Shown piece after piece: positions 36,022 to 47,400 of a DNA stretch of 64,000 nt. A model generated the notes under the pieces. It was not told the origin of the DNA and did not search any database. It was given only the letters and a program-made list of their open reading frames with translations. The DNA comes from Alnus glutinosa (taxonomy: Eukaryota; Streptophyta; Magnoliopsida; Fagales; Betulaceae). A program made the position numbers and the translations under genes. Within the stretch, counting starts at the first letter, position 1; each line of letters begins with the position of its first letter. The DNA is taken from NCBI RefSeq assembly GCF_958979055.1, contig NC_084893.1:28556487-28620486 (forward strand), given 5' to 3'.

Positions 36022-36380
36022 TGAAAGAAATAAAGAGAAGACAGTGAACACAGAGAAGGAGAAGAGGGAAGAAGAGAAACGCAAGGTAAGATTAAGGACT
36101 ACATTGTTGCTGATTTCATTGCATCTTTTGGTTACAAGTTACACTAATATATAGACTTAAGAAAGGGTATAAAACCTATGTACAATGAGAGAAACTAAAG
36201 GCTGATTACTGATTGGAGGTATGGGTTGAAGATTGCGAGTATGGTGCCTGATGAGAGGAGTGGTCAGGAATGGGCTGTATGGGCTTGGTGTCTTCTGATA
36301 TGCTGATGTGTTGCTGCCATGGATGACTTGCTGCTCTTGCTAAACTCCGATGTCTTGCTGCAGGGGTTTATCTTCTAACA
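36022..36380 (-). mobile_element. Solo LTR, copia type, with TTTAT target-site duplication
   Basis: On the minus strand it starts TGTTAGAAGATAAACCCC and ends TTTATTTCTTTCA, so it has TG...CA termini, 359 bp. TTTAT flanks it on both sides (36017-36021 and 36381-36385). There is no internal region, so it arose by LTR-LTR recombination or is a complete solo LTR. Confidence 0.88.
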
Positions 36381-36509
36381 TTTATTTCAACTAAATTACT
36401 AACACCCAATTATTATAAGATAAGCCTGTAACAAAACTTTGTCAAATTGTATCAAATAGTCAAATTTTCCAAGACTAAAATTTCCCTTTCCCGTGTGAAA
36501 GAGAGACCA

Positions 36510-37304
36510 AATAATGGTGGGAATTAAGGCCTTCCAATATTCTTGGGGACGAACTGTGTTTACATTTTTTTGCACGCAAAGAGGTTTAGAAATATTGAAA
36601 CGGAAATCACTAAGGTTTCTTAGTCATTAAAAACTCACTCCGCCCAAAACGAAATTTGGTCTCTCTTAGCCCGAAATAGGATTTTATGTTATTACGTTGT
36701 CCGAATAATATAAAAATTCAGACTGCCTAACTAAGAGAGAGGGGTTGTAGGGCTTACCTATCTCAGACAGGTACGTCCTGCATCCTTCTTGCAACCTATT
36801 TATAGGGATCCGGATTCCTCTTAACCCGATATTGTTTCTTTTTTCCTCTTTCGCATTTTAATTTTTGGATGATTGAGTTAATTGTTACCTTTTATTATTC
36901 GAGAATTTTATGTAAACATACCTTATCCAAATTACATACAATTTTTCTTTTTATATTGGCTTTTTCTGGTCACATTTATGTATATAATCCTTTATAACAA
37001 ACATAAAAATTTATTTTTATCCTTTCATTAATTTTCACAAACCAATATTTATAAGAAAAATACTTGGGATACTACATCTTTTAATTACTACAACCCTTTA
37101 CAAATTTACGTAGCAATCAACATGAGTGTCACGTTTTTTATAAATAAATTTAATTGTTTAATGAATTACGTAATAAATATTAGGTGAATTGTTATAGTAC
37201 CTGTAACACCACCTCATTTATAATGTAGTAATAACGGAAAATACTAGGACTAATTAAATTAATATAGAAATAGGAATCTTCTCTCCCTTACAATTCCAAT
37301 CCTA
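36510..37304 (+). repeat. HIPP-unit upstream block of HIPP-4, cut by a transposon
   Basis: Collinear with 24 kb and 30.5-31.3 kb copies from GGGAATTAAGGCC onward. It stops at TCCTA (37300-37304), where the TIR transposon begins, and the promoter resumes at 39461. Confidence 0.8.
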
Positions 37305-38488
37305 CGGCTCGTTTGGTACGCGGGATAAACTCTAGGAATAAAATGATTTCCTATGGAATAACTATTCTCTTGTTTGGTTGTACATTATTCATAGGAATAA
37401 CTATTCCTATTGAAATAGTGACTTTCCTACGAAGAGAAATAATTATTCCTCTAAAAAAATGAGAGGAGTGGCTATTTCTTGAAGAATGAAATGAGTTTTT
37501 CAAAAAAAAAAAAAAAAAAAGGATAATTGCACTATTGGTCCCTGAAGTTGGCGTAAATTACAAATCACTCATTGTGGTACAAAAAGTTCATGGAGAATCC
37601 TTGTGGTAAACTACAACTACGATTCACTCCCTCAACCCGTTTTCCGTTCACCAAATTAACAGATTCCGTTAGTTTGCCGCATCATAGCCAATAAAAAACG
37701 AATTCATCGTAATTGAAAATAACCAATTCGTTTCAACATTCACCTTCATAGAAAAAACCAGAATAAATTAAGTATCGTGTTACATGTCCACTTCAAATAA
37801 CCAATACCATAAAGAAAGTTCTCCAAACAAATGAAATTTTGAAATAATTATCTTATGTAACGCCATGCATGGGGAAAACTTTTAACATTTTATGAAAAAT
37901 ATAAAAGCTGAGGAAAATAAAAATAAATTGCAGACTTAAAGATGCGTCGTGAGTGAGTAGTGCTTTGTTGAGCATTCGGTTGAAAATAATAAGAAAAACG
38001 GGACAAAAGCTATGGAAATTTGGGTCTTCACACATATCTCGATCGATTGAGATATAGGCTTGGCTTGATCGATCAAGTTTGGAAGGCCGGCCTGAATCTG
38101 GGCCGGAAAAAGATCAACGGTTCAGATAAAAATGTTAAAATCTCGGTCGATGGACCAAGCCAATTGGGCATTTCCACATGTTTAATTTTAGGGGGAGAGG
38201 TTAGGTGAGACTTGATGAGCATTTCCACATGGTTGTTGAACCATGCTTAATTGGTTGACTGAGCTCAAGTCTCGATTGACCAAGCCACGTTGTGATCAAG
38301 CGTTGGATAATTTGAAATCTTTTCGGTCGACTGGGATAATTAAGTTCTAAACTCAAGACATGTCCCGAAAATCATCATCTTTAACCATACTAACTACTAA
38401 TAATTTAATATGTTAGGTTAACATACTAAATACTATTATTAAAGTATTATGATTAATATGTAATACAATATTTACATAGCTAGTATGC

Positions 38489-38520
<32 letters not shown>

Positions 38521-39460
38521 ATAAAATTTACTTAGTATATGTTAATAAACTAGATAATATGTCAGTTTATAAATTAACTAGGTAGTATGCTAACTAATAC
38601 ACACACATAAATATTTAGTAACATATTTTATTTAATTACTAATATACATGCTTAAATTTATATAACACATTTTTAGTAATGTATAAGAGATATGAACGAA
38701 CTAACGAGTCGGATTAAAAAGTCGAGCGAGCGATCCGGTCGAGCGAGTGATCTAGTCGAGCTTCAAACGAGCTGAGCTCGCGAGCTCCTACGGAGTTTTG
38801 TCGAGTGAGTCGGGTATGTATTACTTACTAAACGAGTCGAGCGAGCAATCTGATCGAACTTCAAACGAGATAAACTCGCAAGCTCTACAGAGTTTTGTCG
38901 AGTGAGTTGGGTTTGTATCACTTACTAATCGAGCGGGTTTCTACAGTAATGAGCGAGTTTCTACATTATCGATTTCGAGTTCGAATTGAGCTAAACCGAG
39001 TGGGTTGTCGAACGGACTAGTTTATTTACATCCCTACTTACTCCTAAGCATCACCATCAAACCCATTTACACATTTCCAACACCATAAAGAAATAATTCT
39101 GATTTTCCCACAACAATTGCAAAAGCTTGTATGTACACACAACGTACGCTTGAACATGAAAAAGGGAAAAAAAGAATTAGCTTTAACCCTAATGTTCTAT
39201 CACATGAAAGAAAGCACAAACGTTTGAATAATTCCAGGTTTTTTTTTTTTTTTTTTTTTTTAATATATTATTATTTTATTTATTTATATATAGTATATGC
39301 ATCAAAGGTATTTTAGTAATTTTGGTACAATTCTACCAAAAACATATGTATTATTACCAAACTACATAATAGTAATAACTATTCTATTTCATTTACTTTT
39401 ATTTTCAATAATAATTATTCATTTCTTAATTGAATAGTTATCCCGCGTGTCAAACGGGCC
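37305..39460. mobile_element. TIR DNA transposon in the HIPP-4 promoter, about 2.2 kb
   Basis: The left end (37306-37328) begins GGCTCGTTTGGTACGCGGG and the right end (39438-39460) is its inverse with three mismatches, ending CGTGTCAAACGGGCC. CTA flanks both sides (37302-37304, 39461-39463), which would fit the 3-bp TSD of PIF/Harbinger elements. HIPP-2 and the HIPP fragment have the uninterrupted site. No transposase is visible; the interior has a nested repeat starting near 37521, an (AT)n tract (38489-38516) and a degenerate duplication of GAGCGAG-rich text at 38730-38950. Confidence 0.8.
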
Positions 39461-40056
39461 CTAATATTTTCTTATAAAAGTTGGTAGGCACCGAAAATTC
39501 TAACAGCCCAGCACATCAGTCATCATCAATATCTCCATTCTCCACTAAATTAGTCAAAACATGCTTGCATGTGATGGTATGGAGTTTGTAAACATTTTCC
39601 AATGGACTATAAAATGTTAGTAATAGTTGACCTATTAATTTAATATATAATTGACTTCAAGTCAAATAAAAAATAATACTAATTAGGATAAAATAATAAG
39701 CATAAAAACACTCGTGGCTATGTGTTATTGGGCACAATACGCGTTGAATCCGTAAAAAGTGGATTGCCAGCTTAATTAATTGAGATTTGATTCCTACACA
39801 ACACCACCACAACTGCATAACACTCCCTTACATGGGAGTGGGCCCCCACACACTGGACCTCACCCCATGTGAGGGAGTGTTGTGCAGTTGTTATGATGAT
39901 GTTGTAAATCTATCATTTTCCTAATTAATTAGTCCTGAAACCCCATAATCAAAACCTAGTTTCAGAAACATTAGGCAGGTTAGAGTTTGCTCAGAGTCTA
40001 TAAATAACATTTGCACCTTCTTGAAAATCCCAGCTTCTGTCAAGCCTTTCCAAAAT
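39461..40056 (+). promoter_or_regulatory. HIPP-4 promoter and shortened leader
   Basis: Matches the proximal promoters of HIPP-1 and HIPP-3. TATAAATA is at 39999-40006, only 58 bp before the ATG, because about 31 bp between TATA and ACATTTGCACC present in the other copies are missing. A 140-bp MITE sits at 39782-39921. Confidence 0.8.
39782..39921. mobile_element. MITE with 9-bp target-site duplication, HIPP-4 promoter
   Basis: TAATTAATT is present at 39773-39781 and 39922-39930. Arms are inverted copies around a short GC-rich loop (left ACTGCATAACACTCCC, right GGGAGTGTTGTGCAGT). HIPP-1 and HIPP-3 lack the element at the same place. Long TIRs plus 9-bp TSD suggest a Mutator-like MITE. Confidence 0.88.
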
Positions 40057-41071
40057 ATGAAGGTAAGCCATCTAATCCAAACAAAATTTTGTTGCATTAG
40101 ATATGAGTTCCTAAAAGGTTCTCTTTTCCAAAAAGAAAAAGAGAAAAAAGGTTTTTTTTTTTTTTTTTTTGTCGGGGAGTACGTGGGGGTTATGGCCGGC
40201 TGCCCTTCATTCATGCTTTTCCCCCATGAAAAATCTTAGTTCCGTCCCTCATTCATACTTTAGCCTCCTAACGAGAAATTTTAATTCAATTCGTACATTG
40301 ACTGGTTTAATTTATGGCTACATTTATTGCGATGCATATATTAATGTTTCTTGTAGCTTAAAAAAAGCTAGCTAACACACAACCCTCTTCATTCACCCAA
40401 CAGAAAGAACTTGTAAAAACCCTTCAATTAATTAGCTAGCTTCTTTTAACTTAAGAAAGATTGTTTGTGTTAAATTCTTACTTGGAGGAAAAAGAAACAG
40501 TAAGATATATATATATATATATATATATGCATGCACACACTATCTCTAAGCCAATTAGATGACTATATATGGCATGTTATATGATTAATTAACGTTGTAT
40601 TAATTGCAGCAAAAGATAGTCATTAAGGTGCAAGTGGTCTTTGACAAATGCCGGACCAAAGCCTTGAAGATAGCTGCTGCAGCAAATGGTAATTAAAAAT
40701 GTTCAAGATTTCAAATATTATCTCCCAAATTGCTTACTATATTTTAATTCATTTTATAATATGTATGTACATATGTTATAGGGGTTGCATCAGTGGCAAT
40801 AGAAGGGAAAGACAGAGATCAAGTGGTGGTGATTGGAAATGAAGTTGATGTATCTTGCTTGACCCGTTCTCTTAGGAAGAAGGTCGGCCATGCAACCATT
40901 GTAAGCGTGGAGGAAGACAAGCCCAAACCCAAACCTGATGATAAGAAAGGTGGACCTGAAATCAAATGTTCATGTCCAACATCTTTATGTGCATGTCCGC
41001 CGCCATGTTACCAACCTCAGCTAGTGTATTATGATCATGAACCTTGCCAGCCGACTTGCACCATCATGTGA
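40057..41071 (+). CDS. HIPP-4: diverged heavy-metal-associated isoprenylated protein, 124 aa, 3 exons
   Basis: Exons 40057-40062, 40610-40688 and 40782-41071; 375 bp, fully open and in frame. It lacks the first metal-binding Cys: the others read VVCDKCRT, this one VVFDKCRT (Cys13 to Phe), so the CxxC pair is broken. It has the shortest charged linker and differs at further sites (SVAIEGKDRD, LTRSLRKK, SVEEDKPK). The tail still ends CTIM, so prenylation is predicted. It may be an HMA protein without metal binding, or an early pseudogene. The AATAAA shared by the other copies is missing behind it. Confidence 0.9.
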
Positions 41072-41483
41072 CGGCTGGCCGGATACGAGTAAATCGATCT
41101 ATACATCATCTCGGACTGTATCACCACAAAGCCGATGTGGCATAATTCCCTGTAGCATTGTCTGCTAGATATATTTTTTTGATCTGTCACTTATTTGTTT
41201 AGTATCATACAAGAAAATGAATTCTGAAATCCGCAAATTCAATTACTAGCAAGCTAGGTAACATAAACTATATATCACACGCAACATGTTTAAAGATATA
41301 CATCTCAGAATTAATGCTCTAGATATACTTTTTGGTCTGTCACTTATTTGTTGAACTTGCATCTGCATTAAAAGATTTACACATCTCTTGTAAAATACAC
41401 CGCCACCAATTACACATCTCTTGTAATCAATCGGACCAAGGAAAATGTCATAAAAAAATTTAGGACGTAGGGAGCATTAAAAG

Positions 41484-41516
<33 letters not shown>

Positions 41517-41800
41517 CACTCTTTAAGAGCCCAATTTGAAAATTTGATGTTGAATTAGTATTTGATTCAAAAAATTTCTCTTGATTTATGATGTTATAGG
41601 TGTTGGTTAGGTATATAAGGTATATACCTAACCAACAAGTTAAAATACTGGGGATGAACACGAGAAATTAATGAAAGAGTGAAGAGTTTGTCTTAATGGT
41701 CCTTGCAAATCTTTTGTTTTTATGTGAACTCTTTTTCTTTCTGTTTTTCTTCTTCCATAGACTATATAGTGTGAAACAAATCAACTAAAAACGTTTTACG
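41072..41800. other. Rearranged 3' flank of HIPP-4
   Basis: A block at about 41203-41317 is the reverse complement of the region behind the other HIPP genes. Two direct copies of GATATAYTTTTTTGRTCTGTC-like text flank it (about 41168-41202 and 41320-41375). Further on, a perfect 17-bp-arm hairpin lies at 41601-41637. A long poly(T) run is at 41486-41516. Confidence 0.8.
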
Positions 41801-43560
41801 TGAAAATAAATAGAGCCTTAATTAAGCTTTTGTTATCCTCATTTTCAAAGCCCCAAAAAAGCTCTCTTCAGAAAGAATTTGCCAATGGTGACATTGAAAT
41901 GATAGGGGCCGGAAATATTGTTAAAAAATGAAAAAAAAATAAAATAAAATAAAAAAAGATTGAAATTTTTAAGCAAAATGTGAGAAAATCCCTCCCTAAT
42001 TTTGGATGTTACAGAAATGAATTCACAACAGCAAAGATGTCATTTCATTAAAATGTTTCTACACTAATTACCATGGAAAGCCTTGTCTACGTACAACACC
42101 ATAAACTCGTCCACTTAAGACGATAAAAATAGGTCATTTGATCGATGAAGAGACAGTCTAGCACAATCTCTCTTGTCGACTTGGTGTCGGTTTAGTTTAA
42201 TGGTTTCAAAACGTACGGTTTGAAAAAATATGATAAAAATTTGATTTTTAAAAAATTAGTTAAGCTTTTGATAGAATCGCGATTCAGTCTTTAAAAAACA
42301 CACCGGTTATGCAAAAATGTGATTTTTTTTTTTTTTTCAAACCTAAATTTATTTATTTATTTTTTTTAAATGCAATCTCAAACGTAACATTTTCGGCAAT
42401 TTAGTTTAAAAACACACATTTGACCGAAATCACAAGGCCAAACACACTCAACATCTATTTTCCATTTGATGTAGTGGATAGTGTAAAGAATGAACACGAG
42501 CATAAGCTTCTACGTCTTCCTGATCGGAGGAAACCCAAAAGAGCACAAACTTTGAAAAATTGAAAATTATTCTATATTTAACGTGTCCTAAATCATTACA
42601 CTGGCTGTAGCATAAATATTACAATTGTAGAGATCTAAAAGGAAAAATTAATCACCTAATTAGGAAATTAAGCTATGTAAGGTAAATATAAGCTAAGTTT
42701 GGAAAGTAGAAATTGAGAGAAATACATTTTAGGAGAGGAATTTCTCGGTGTTTCCGAGTTGATGCTTGTGAGATTTTATCTCTTTGTACGTTGCGGTCGC
42801 ACTCTCGTCTAAGCAAAGAGTGTAAACGGACAATTTTGTCAGCTCCAAGGATGTCTTCGGTCACACCATCATTCGAACGGAAGGTGCGGCCGAACTCCTC
42901 GGCAAGTCCTCGTTTGCACCACGTTCTAATCGAATGAGAATGCAAACCAATTGTTCGGTCCTTTAGCTTCAAGGCTTTGGTCGCGCTCCCATTTGGGCGG
43001 AGGTGCAACCCAGCCTTTTTACCTAGCTCCTGAACTATGCTACATCACTATCTAGATAGAAACAATAACTCTTTGATAGCAGTTCCTAATGGCGTTAGTT
43101 TCATAAATTTTCTTTACTAGTGTAAATAAATTAGATTCTTTTTGTTGCTCAACAACTACTTTGGGATTATCTAGTGGCGCAGAGGAATGTTTGGTCGTTT
43201 TGGCCTCATTGAAATTATTATAAGCTCCTATACCAACACCACTTTGCCAGAGCTATCAGGACACACCTACAAATAGGTTCACAGGTAGCTTCTCCAAAGC
43301 AGCCTTTCTTGGTTCCAAAATCACAAATGGAGGAACCGAGGGAGGCAGTCATGGTGTTCAATACAAGTGTCCTACAAGAAAAGCCACGGAAGTATCAAAT
43401 TTCTATAGCCCTCTTTGCTTTCATGCCATTTCCATCCAACTACTCAAAGACAGACAGAAGGTTTAAAGGGAGACAGAGAGAGGTAGGCTAGGCGGTGCCA
43501 CTTCAGAGTGGGGGAGACAATGGGGGAGGTATTGAGGATTGTCCCATTTGGTGGATGCTC
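41801..43560. other. Intergenic DNA between HIPP-4 and the 124-aa gene
   Basis: No gene seen. A GC-richer patch at 42700-43010 has open frames on both strands and the text TGGGCGGAGGTGCAACC-like, and resembles dispersed repeat DNA. The last part (from about 43280) is promoter-proximal DNA of the next gene. Confidence 0.45.
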
Positions 43561-43572
43561 TTTCTCTCCTTT

Positions 43573-43582
43573 CCATAAAAAG
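43573..43582 (+). promoter_or_regulatory. Possible TATA-like element of the 124-aa gene
   Basis: CCATAAAAAG lies about 340 bp before the ATG at 43919, followed by a pyrimidine-rich leader. Position suggests a core promoter; not certain. Confidence 0.35.
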
Positions 43583-43918
43583 GGCTCAATCAAAAAGAAA
43601 TCAATCCCCTAGAAAATTATTCCCTCTTTAACAAGGGTTCTTGTCGTTTCTGCTCATCCTCACCTCTACAAAAGCTACCTTCCACTTCCCTTTGGACTTT
43701 CCTTCCCACCCTTTTCTCCCTAACAACTCCTTTTGCCTCTCCTCACACATAACTTCAACTTTCTTGGACTTTACACCTCAGTGCCGAATTTTCATCTTTC
43801 AGAATCTATTATTGGCTAAACATACCAATGACCTCCTATATATTGGAAGAACTAAAAGAAATCCAAGCCCACCTCAGAAGGCACCATATCAGTCTCAGAA
43901 GCAGATTTCACTTCTCCA

Positions 43919-44293
43919 ATGGGCAGGCAAAGCTGTGATGCTCCTGACATGCAATCCACCATTGCTCTGCTGCAAGAGAGGTTTAGACAATTGCAGAGGG
44001 CAAAGGAGATGAGAGAGGCTAGAGAGCTCTTGAGGCTGTTATCTGAACTGGAGAGGGTCAAGCCAGGCATGCATTATGATCCAAACAGGTTGTTTTTCCA
44101 CTCTGAATTGATCCATTCATCTAATACACTGCCCCAAGGCTCCCATAACCTCCAAACAAACTTTCAGAGCAAGCATACTGATCTCCAGGTCACAGAGACT
44201 CCATTTTTCGCAAACTTAGGTTCCACAGAATCAGTCATGGAAAGAACAAATAATTTTGATGATTCAGATGTTGACACTTCTCTTCATCTGTGA
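43919..44293 (+). CDS. Short plant protein of unknown function, 124 aa
   Basis: Open frame from ATG at 43919 (context CCAATGGG, G at +4) to TGA. It begins MGRQSCDAPDMQSTIALLQE. The first 55 residues form a charged amphipathic helix (LLQERFRQLQRAKEMREARE), probably a coiled coil; the remainder is polar and disordered-looking. There is no signal peptide or membrane segment. I do not recognise a named family, although the N-terminus looks like a conserved plant type. It converges with the CBS-domain gene, with 114 bp between the two stop codons. Confidence 0.75.
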   Translation: MGRQSCDAPDMQSTIALLQERFRQLQRAKEMREARELLRLLSELERVKPGMHYDPNRLFFHSELIHSSNTLPQGSHNLQTNFQSKHTDLQVTETPFFANLGSTESVMERTNNFDDSDVDTSLHL

Positions 44294-44407
44294 AAATTTT
44301 ACAATGTTAACCTCATTGCTGATTCTCATTTTCGTTAATTGTTCTCAATCTTTTACTTCTTCTATGGGAAATACAAACAGCAATGTAACTAGTGTCTACT
44401 TTGACTA

Positions 44408-47400
44408 TCATGATTCATCTTCATGATGAATAGAGAGGTCATCCTCTGGTCCCCTTTGGAATGAATCATCATCATATTCTATACCATCAGAGTCCTCATC
44501 ACTGCCCACTTTCCTCTTCATGATTTTGGGAAACAAGCGAGCCACTCCTTTGGTCCCCAACATTGTCTCATCATTGTTTATCCGCTCAAATCGAACAGCA
44601 CTGACCTTTCTGGCATTTCCTGCAAGTATCTGCACCAAAGACAAAATGACACAAGTATTACTCTTTTTTATTTTTATTAGAACAAGTATTACTCTGTTAA
44701 AAGCATCTATTCAAGACAAGGCTCATTTTCAATTTTTACATCCTGCTCCATTGCTGAGAGAATGCAAAAGAAGATACAAAAACTTGGAATCTTATAACAG
44801 GTATTGCTTGGAGAGGCCGTTCTAGGATTCCAAATTCTCTTTCTCATGCAGTTGCAAAGAGAAACCAAAAAATTTACATATCTGCCAGTAAAACTTGGCT
44901 AAATTTGGTAGGAGAAACAAAGATGATGCTTCAAGAGATATATGAGTCCCATCAACACTTCGTTTATTTACCAAGATGAAGCTAATAATCATCATACATT
45001 ATGTGATGTCAATCTTAATATTGCATTCCCTTAATTCCATTTACCATTGACTTAAAAGGCATGCCAAACAAATCCAATTCTGTACTTATCTATCCTTAAT
45101 TCTCACTAACAACCCCCCAGATCAACTGGATTTTTTTTTATTTTTTTAAAAAGCACTCAAAACATTTTTTTTTTTTAATAACAAGGAACTCCTCCAAGGC
45201 AGGGCCACTTCGTGTACCCACACTTGTCGAGTAAACCTCGGACCCATGCAAAGCATTCCCTTCACACACATCGGGTAATTGTGCATAATCTTGAAAGTGT
45301 TCAATCTAACAATTCCTCCAAAGAACTACAAGTGCAAAAAAACCCAAACTATACCTCAAGTTTAAATATTTGACACTTTTCTTTTTGATCCTGGTGGTCA
45401 GATTTGGACTCGTCATTCTCTTCTCGATTTTCCTTTTCAAGGACCACTTTGATGCTCTCACCTGTCCGAGGAATATAGCCAAATGCTGCACAAACAAAAC
45501 CTGACACCGTCTCATACTGATAACCCTGTACCACCACAGGAGAAAAGTGAGTTCAATTGAAATTTGACCAAGTGTACTGGAAAATACATAAATACTACAA
45601 GTTGATCTCATTTAACCTTCCTGTATTATAATCTAGATCTGAGTAAGGAACCCAAAAAAGAAAGGGAAGAAAACATGGTTTATAAAGTATATAGTAAGTT
45701 TGTTCATTATAACACTGAAAGCATGATTTTCAGTCGCATACATGAGCAATTGAAACACTGTTTCAGCTCAGATCATAAGTCCTGATCAGAAATATCAGGT
45801 GAGTTCAAGTATGGCGATGGCTTAAAGCTGCCTATGATCCATTTGCATTGGCATATGATGGATCTTAGAGAATCCTACACTCCAAAATGAGGCAAAACCG
45901 TGACATGCTAAACCCTAAAGAGAACCACTATTATCAGGCTGCATAAGATCAACAAAGGTCACAGATTACTACATCATGCGACGAGTCTATTTCCAGATAT
46001 GGTGAAATATTAATAGGATTTGGTACAATTTTGAAAAGGATCAATCCTTAAATTGTTCAACCCCATGGGTACAACCATTCGCTATATGTCACATGTACAT
46101 GTCCAACAGACAGACATTTACAAAGAAATGGTTGGATTAGATCGACCCTTCAGCCATCAGTAATTGAACTAGAGAGACCAGGCGAGAAAAGGTACAAGCA
46201 CTGATACTTTAGTATACACGCCAGTTAAAAAAAAACTAGCACTTCAAAAAGAACAGGGTACAGCTGTCACTTTACTCATCAGAATAAATAATTAAATCAA
46301 TAGATATGTAGCATACCTCTGGCATTTTGACATTTAGATCTTCAGAGAGATGATCAATAGAAGTGTTTGCATCTACATCAAATACTCCCTCTGCTCGCAT
46401 TACTATGTAGCCGGTCTTTTTCTGAATCTCCTCCTGTTATATTGCAAACAAAATAAGAACGAGACTTTGAGACAAAAATCAGCATGTCAATGACAGTACA
46501 AATTGCTATGTCAGCAACCAGCACCACACCTAAAAGGCATAATTACATCCTACTATGAATTTCTCCCAAGATAAAAAACTCCATAATAATAGAAAAACCG
46601 TTTACAAGCAGATGTCTGAATTTTTAGCAACTTGCACCTATTACCAAAATTTAAGGCCATAAAACTACTTTAACATATGCAATATGCTTGATAAAGTATC
46701 ATTTTACAACTAGGCATTGCTTTAACCCCGTATTGCAACTTGATGCAACAATGCCCAGAGCAGAAAAAAAAACCACCAATTATTCCACAAGACGAATCAA
46801 ACATAGAATGATAAACTATCAATTCTCAAGAGTACATAAATGTTCATAATATCCGCAGAAATAAATTTGGGTGCCTCTTGATTCATCAACTAAAGTCAAT
46901 TGATACAACAACGCAGAGCAGGAAAAGGCCACCAATTATTTCAAGATGTATCAAACATGGAATGCTAAGCTATCAATTCTCAAGAGTGCCTAAATGTCAC
47001 AACCTCCACAGAGATAAAGTTGTGTGCCTCTTGAATCATCAACTAGAGTCAATTGGCAAAGACATCCAAGAGAGCCAGGTGACAATTAATTCTGATATTT
47101 TACATTATGTACTAATAACCAAAATTTTCAACTCTCAATCACAGTCTTGCATTTAGATTTTTGTCCAAACCCTTGCAATCACAATAATCATGAGAGAATA
47201 CAGTATACACTCACTGAGAAAAACAAAATCTAGCAAATCTTCCAAGTTGAATATAAAAACTGCAAAGACAATCAATAGCGAGCTTCTCCTTTCTTCTGGC
47301 CGGAGAAAAAAAAAATCCAGTGAGCTTTACCTTTGAATCGTTTTCGTCGAAAATTTCACCGACAATCTCCTCAACCACATCTTCCAGGGTTACAATCTGT

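Noticed and set aside
23560-41800. CRISPR-like or regularly spaced repeats
   Set aside because: Repeats are large unit duplications with genes, in a plant nuclear context; no short spacer array exists.
42673-43008. 111-aa minus-strand frame
   Set aside because: Overlaps a frame on the other strand; composition resembles dispersed repeat DNA; no domain seen.
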